DNA of 36,087 nt from Streptomyces tricolor (GTDB lineage Bacteria; Actinomycetota; Actinomycetes; Streptomycetales; Streptomycetaceae). The notes under the pieces were generated by a model. That model searched no databases, was not told the DNA's origin, and was given only the letters and a program-made list of their open reading frames with translations. Numbering within the stretch: position 1 is the first letter of the stretch; each line of letters begins with the position of its first letter. Location of the stretch: contig NZ_MUMF01000011.1 of NCBI RefSeq assembly GCF_002155905.1, positions 1-36,087 of the forward strand, given 5' to 3'. Positions 33,688 to 36,087 of this stretch are shown here, in pieces. Made by a program: the position numbers and the translations under genes.

Positions 33688-34170
33688 TCACACCCTCACC
33701 AGGGTGGCCTGGGTGAGATACGCCTTGTTCCCGGGCCCCGTCTTCTTGCGGATCCGCCGGACGTAGGTGTCCACCGTGTGCGGGCTGATCTGCAGCCGGC
33801 GCGCCACCTGCCGCTGGGTCAGCCCGGCCGCGAGATGCCGCAGGACCTGGCGCTCACGCACCGTCAGGCTGACCTGCCGGTCGCCGCCTTCGGCCGCCGG
33901 AGTGCCGAGCACGGCCCGGACCGAGGCGATCAGTTCCTGCGGCGAGGGGCGGTCGTCGGGCCCGACCAGGAGCACCTTGGCGTCGGGCACCCTGCGTCCG
34001 ATGTGCGCGGGAAGCGGGGAGTCGGTGACGACGGCGTCGAGTGGCGGGAGTCCGCGGTCGTCGAGGTCGGGAATGACGGTGATGGCCGGGTCGCTGCTCA
34101 GGATCCGGTCCATGGCCCAGCGGATCAGCGGGTGCGCGTGAACCAACCCAACTATGTACGAATCCCCCAT
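33688..34170 (-). CDS. LuxR-family response-regulator-like transcription factor
   Basis: A 160-residue protein; ATG at 34170 with GGAG 9 nt upstream. The C-terminal LuxR helix-turn-helix (VSLTVRERQVLRHLAAGLTQRQVARRLQISPHTVDTYVRR) is complete. The N-terminal part (about 90 residues) resembles a short, degenerate receiver: VGLVHAHP replaces the acidic pair and DAVVTDSPLP may hold the phospho-acceptor position. No kinase gene is nearby. Likely pathway-specific regulator of the aromatase-ligase and exporter genes, possibly through the CACAACAT motif. Confidence 0.9.
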   Translation of the reverse strand: MGDSYIVGLVHAHPLIRWAMDRILSSDPAITVIPDLDDRGLPPLDAVVTDSPLPAHIGRRVPDAKVLLVGPDDRPSPQELIASVRAVLGTPAAEGGDRQVSLTVRERQVLRHLAAGLTQRQVARRLQISPHTVDTYVRRIRKKTGPGNKAYLTQATLVRV

Positions 34171-34475
34171 TATCGAACACTCCAAGAAAGGCGTAATACA
34201 TCGAATCCGGCAGCCCCAGACAATAGCTTCAGACGACACCGGAAAACCGATCTTGATCACGCTAACAGCAGGTCAGCGGCACCGCAAGGTTCACGCCAAT
34301 CTCCCTGGCCAGGTCCGCATTTTTACCGCGCCATTGCTATATGCACAACATATTCAGGGTAATATCCCGAACCCCATGACGGGAAACGTCACCCGTAACG
34401 CAATTTCCCGCATATTGCGAATTCATTTCCCGGAATTACCGTCCACAGCTTCTTCACATTTCTAGAGGAGGTACC
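34171..34475. promoter_or_regulatory. AT-rich divergent control region of LuxR and MFS genes
   Basis: Markedly richer in A+T than the surrounding genes, as if recently acquired or highly regulated. It holds CACAACAT at 34344-34351 and the direct repeat ATTTCCCG at 34403-34410 and 34425-34432, 22 bp apart (two helical turns). It ends in the strong AGAGGAGG site (34464-34471) of the MFS gene. No gene is supported within it. Confidence 0.6.
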
Positions 34476-35936
34476 GTGCAGGCCGACAACCCGCGGCGCT
34501 GGCTGACCCTGCCCGTCATCATGTCCGCCTTCTTCATGTACGGATTCGACGCGCAGGTGGTCAATGTCGCGCTTCCGTCGTTACGGCATGATCTGCACGC
34601 CGGCGAGGCCGCACTCGAACTCATCGTCGGCGGCTACGTCTTCGTGTACGCGACCGGCCTGGTGACCGGCGGCAGGCTCGGCGACCTGATCGGCTACCGC
34701 AAGATGTTCCTGGGCGGCATGACCGCCTTCACCCTGGCCTCCGCCCTCTGTGCCGTGTCGCAGACCCCGTCCCAGCTCGTCGTCAGCCGGCTGCTCCAGG
34801 GCTTCGCGGCGGCGGCGATGGTGCCGCAGATGCTGGCGCTGGTCACCGTGATCTTCCCGCCGGCCGAGCGACCGCGCGCCCTGTCCTGGTACGGCGTGAC
34901 GGCCGGTCTCGCCGGCATCTTCGGCCAGATCTGCGGCGGTCTGCTGCTGGTCGCGGACGTCGCCGGCCTCGGCTGGCGGAACATCTTCCTGGTCAACGTG
35001 CCGGTCGGCGCGATCCTGGTGACCCTCGGCCGGCAGCTGCTGCCCCGGACGGCCACGGACAAGCGGCCCCGGCTCGACCTCGTCGGCGTGGCCGGCGTCT
35101 CCGGCTCCCTCGGTCTGGCGCTGGTCCCGCTGATCTTCGGGCGCAGCCTCGGCTGGCCCGCGTGGATCTGGATCTTCCTCGTGGCCGCCGTGCCGACCCT
35201 GGTCCTCACGGTCCGCTGGGAGCACCGGATCAGCCGGACGGGCGGTCAGCCGCTGCTCGACGTCACGCTGTTCCGCAGCCGTGTCTTCAACATCGGCATG
35301 GCGATGAACGCGGCCTTCATGCTCTTCTTCATGAGCATCAGCTTCGTCCTCAGCCTCTTCGTGCAGGACGGGCTCGGCCTCAGCCCGCTGCGGGCCGGCC
35401 TGTGCTTCGTTCCGCTGGCGGTCGGCGCCATGGTGACCTCGCTGGTCGGACGGCGCCTCATCGCCTCGTACGGGCTGTGGATCATGACGCTGGGCGCGGC
35501 CGTCACCACGGTGAGCGTCCTGGTCGTCGCGGCGGGGCTGCACGTCGTCGGCGACGGCAACGCGGTGCCGGTGCTGCTCGTCGCCCTGACCCTGATGGGC
35601 CTGGGCAACGGCCTGATCCTGCCCTCCCTGGTGGGAGTGCCGCTGTCCACCGTCGAACCGGCCCAGGCCGGTGTGGCCTCCGGCATGCTCTCCACGTTCC
35701 AGCAGTTCGCGAGCGTCACCGGCCTCGCCTGCGTCGGCACGCTGTTCTTCGCCACGCTGGGCGGCGGCACGGACCGGGGGGCGTACGCGCACGCGGCCGA
35801 GGTGTCGGCGTGGGCGGCGTTCGGCATCACCTTCCTGATGACCCTGCTCATCCACGTCATCACCCGGGCGGTGGCCCGCGCCACCGCGCAGCGGCCCGAG
35901 CCCGCGCCGGACAAGGACGCGGCCGTGGAGGCCTGA
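34476..35936 (+). CDS. MFS drug-efflux transporter, DHA2 (14-TM EmrB/QacA) type
   Basis: Proton-driven exporter of 486 residues. GTG at 34476 with AGAGGAGG 4 nt upstream. First TM segment carries FDAQVVNVALPSLRHDL, the typical DHA2 start; motif A is GGRLGDLIGYRKMF; motif C region GVTAGLAGIFGQICGG. Total length and hydrophobic segments fit 14 TM. The tail is Pro/Ala/charged and cytoplasmic. Probable role: self-resistance or export of the product of the adjacent biosynthetic genes. Its stop is inside a tandem duplication. Confidence 0.93.
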   Translation: MQADNPRRWLTLPVIMSAFFMYGFDAQVVNVALPSLRHDLHAGEAALELIVGGYVFVYATGLVTGGRLGDLIGYRKMFLGGMTAFTLASALCAVSQTPSQLVVSRLLQGFAAAAMVPQMLALVTVIFPPAERPRALSWYGVTAGLAGIFGQICGGLLLVADVAGLGWRNIFLVNVPVGAILVTLGRQLLPRTATDKRPRLDLVGVAGVSGSLGLALVPLIFGRSLGWPAWIWIFLVAAVPTLVLTVRWEHRISRTGGQPLLDVTLFRSRVFNIGMAMNAAFMLFFMSISFVLSLFVQDGLGLSPLRAGLCFVPLAVGAMVTSLVGRRLIASYGLWIMTLGAAVTTVSVLVVAAGLHVVGDGNAVPVLLVALTLMGLGNGLILPSLVGVPLSTVEPAQAGVASGMLSTFQQFASVTGLACVGTLFFATLGGGTDRGAYAHAAEVSAWAAFGITFLMTLLIHVITRAVARATAQRPEPAPDKDAAVEA

Positions 35937-35984
35937 CCCGCGGCGCGCAAGGACGCGGCCGCGGAGGCCTGACCCGCGGCGCGC
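35913..35984. repeat. 36-bp tandem duplication across the MFS stop codon
   Basis: Unit 1 at 35913-35948 and unit 2 at 35949-35984 are identical except one base (T/C). Each contains the last codons (KDAAxEA) plus the stop, so the second copy is untranslated. Confidence 0.95.
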
Positions 35985-35995
35985 GAAACGGCGAA

Positions 35996-36039
35996 GCGTC
36001 CGCCTCGCACGGGACCCGGAAGCCGTGCGAGGCGGACGC
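35996..36039. terminator. Perfect 17-bp hairpin after the MFS gene
   Basis: Arm 35996-36012 is exactly complementary to 36023-36039 with a 10-nt loop. It lies 59 bp after the MFS stop and 18 bp from the likely end of a convergent gene; probably a two-way terminator. Confidence 0.85.
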
Positions 36040-36057
36040 GAGGGGGGATCCGGAGGG

Positions 36058-36087
36058 TCAGCCGCGCCCGGGCGGCGGTCCCTCGGG
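36058..36087 (-). CDS. Possible C-terminus of a convergent gene, cut by window edge
   Basis: On the minus strand the last 30 bases read PEGPPPGRG and a TGA at 36060-36058. The terminator in front and a stop at this place suggest a gene end, but nine codons cannot identify it. Confidence 0.3.
   Translation of the reverse strand, partial: PEGPPPGRG

Overview
The window is high-GC chromosomal DNA of a Streptomyces-type actinomycete. The signs are pervasive G/C at third codon positions, frequent GTG starts, GGAGG ribosome sites, XRE-DUF5753/DUF397 gene pairs, an ECF41 sigma factor, a chitinase promoter with TGGTCCAGACCT elements, and the neighbourhood era / leuA / recO / uppS / zur-znu / glyS. 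Conserved housekeeping blocks alternate with accessory inserts.

Layout. (1) 1-2360: the end-truncated ammonium transporter gene amtB (minus) with a candidate GlnR site, divergent from the Era GTPase gene. (2) 2370-5128: minus-strand run of a cytoplasmic protealysin-like M4 metallopeptidase, its emfourin-type inhibitor and a GH1 beta-glucosidase. (3) 5321-7225: leuA behind a short Leu-rich leader peptide and a nested hairpin (attenuator), closed by a perfect UUCG-loop terminator. (4) 7353-10328: a TerB-like zinc-ribbon protein, a secreted GH33 sialidase, and an ECF41 sigma factor with a matching ECF41 promoter and a small coupled upstream ORF. (5) 10345-16876: a tightly overlapped minus-strand operon made of a Tat lipoprotein binding protein, permease, permease-ATPase fusion, ATPase, and a DapA/NanA-family lyase. 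With the sialidase nearby it could be a sialic-acid (or other 2-keto-acid sugar) uptake and cleavage route.

(6) 17062-20529: an accessory island of an XRE-DUF5753 regulator, DUF397 partner, two overlapping small genes, then an overlapping pair of EACC1-like protein and caspase-family protease with a C-terminal PH-like region. This looks like an effector-triggered conflict or cell-suicide module and is the strongest candidate for an under-described system. (7) 20534-26952: recO, uppS, the zinc uptake genes znuA-znuC-znuB with zur (two Zur-box-like sites, probably leaderless znuA), and glyS.

(8) 27021-31077: a GH18 chitinase under paired dre-like elements, an aldo/keto reductase and TetR regulator with a perfect 9-6-9 operator, a lipoprotein pseudogene broken by an 8-bp repeat expansion, and an AA10 lytic polysaccharide monooxygenase without a signal peptide. 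(9) 31100-36087: the apparent edge of a secondary-metabolite locus: a fusion of a type II polyketide di-domain aromatase/cyclase with an acyl-CoA ligase, a LuxR-type regulator, and a 14-TM MFS exporter. A shared CACAACAT motif occurs in the control regions, and a 36-bp tandem duplication covers the exporter's stop codon.

Family names come from reading motifs in the translations; no database search was run.
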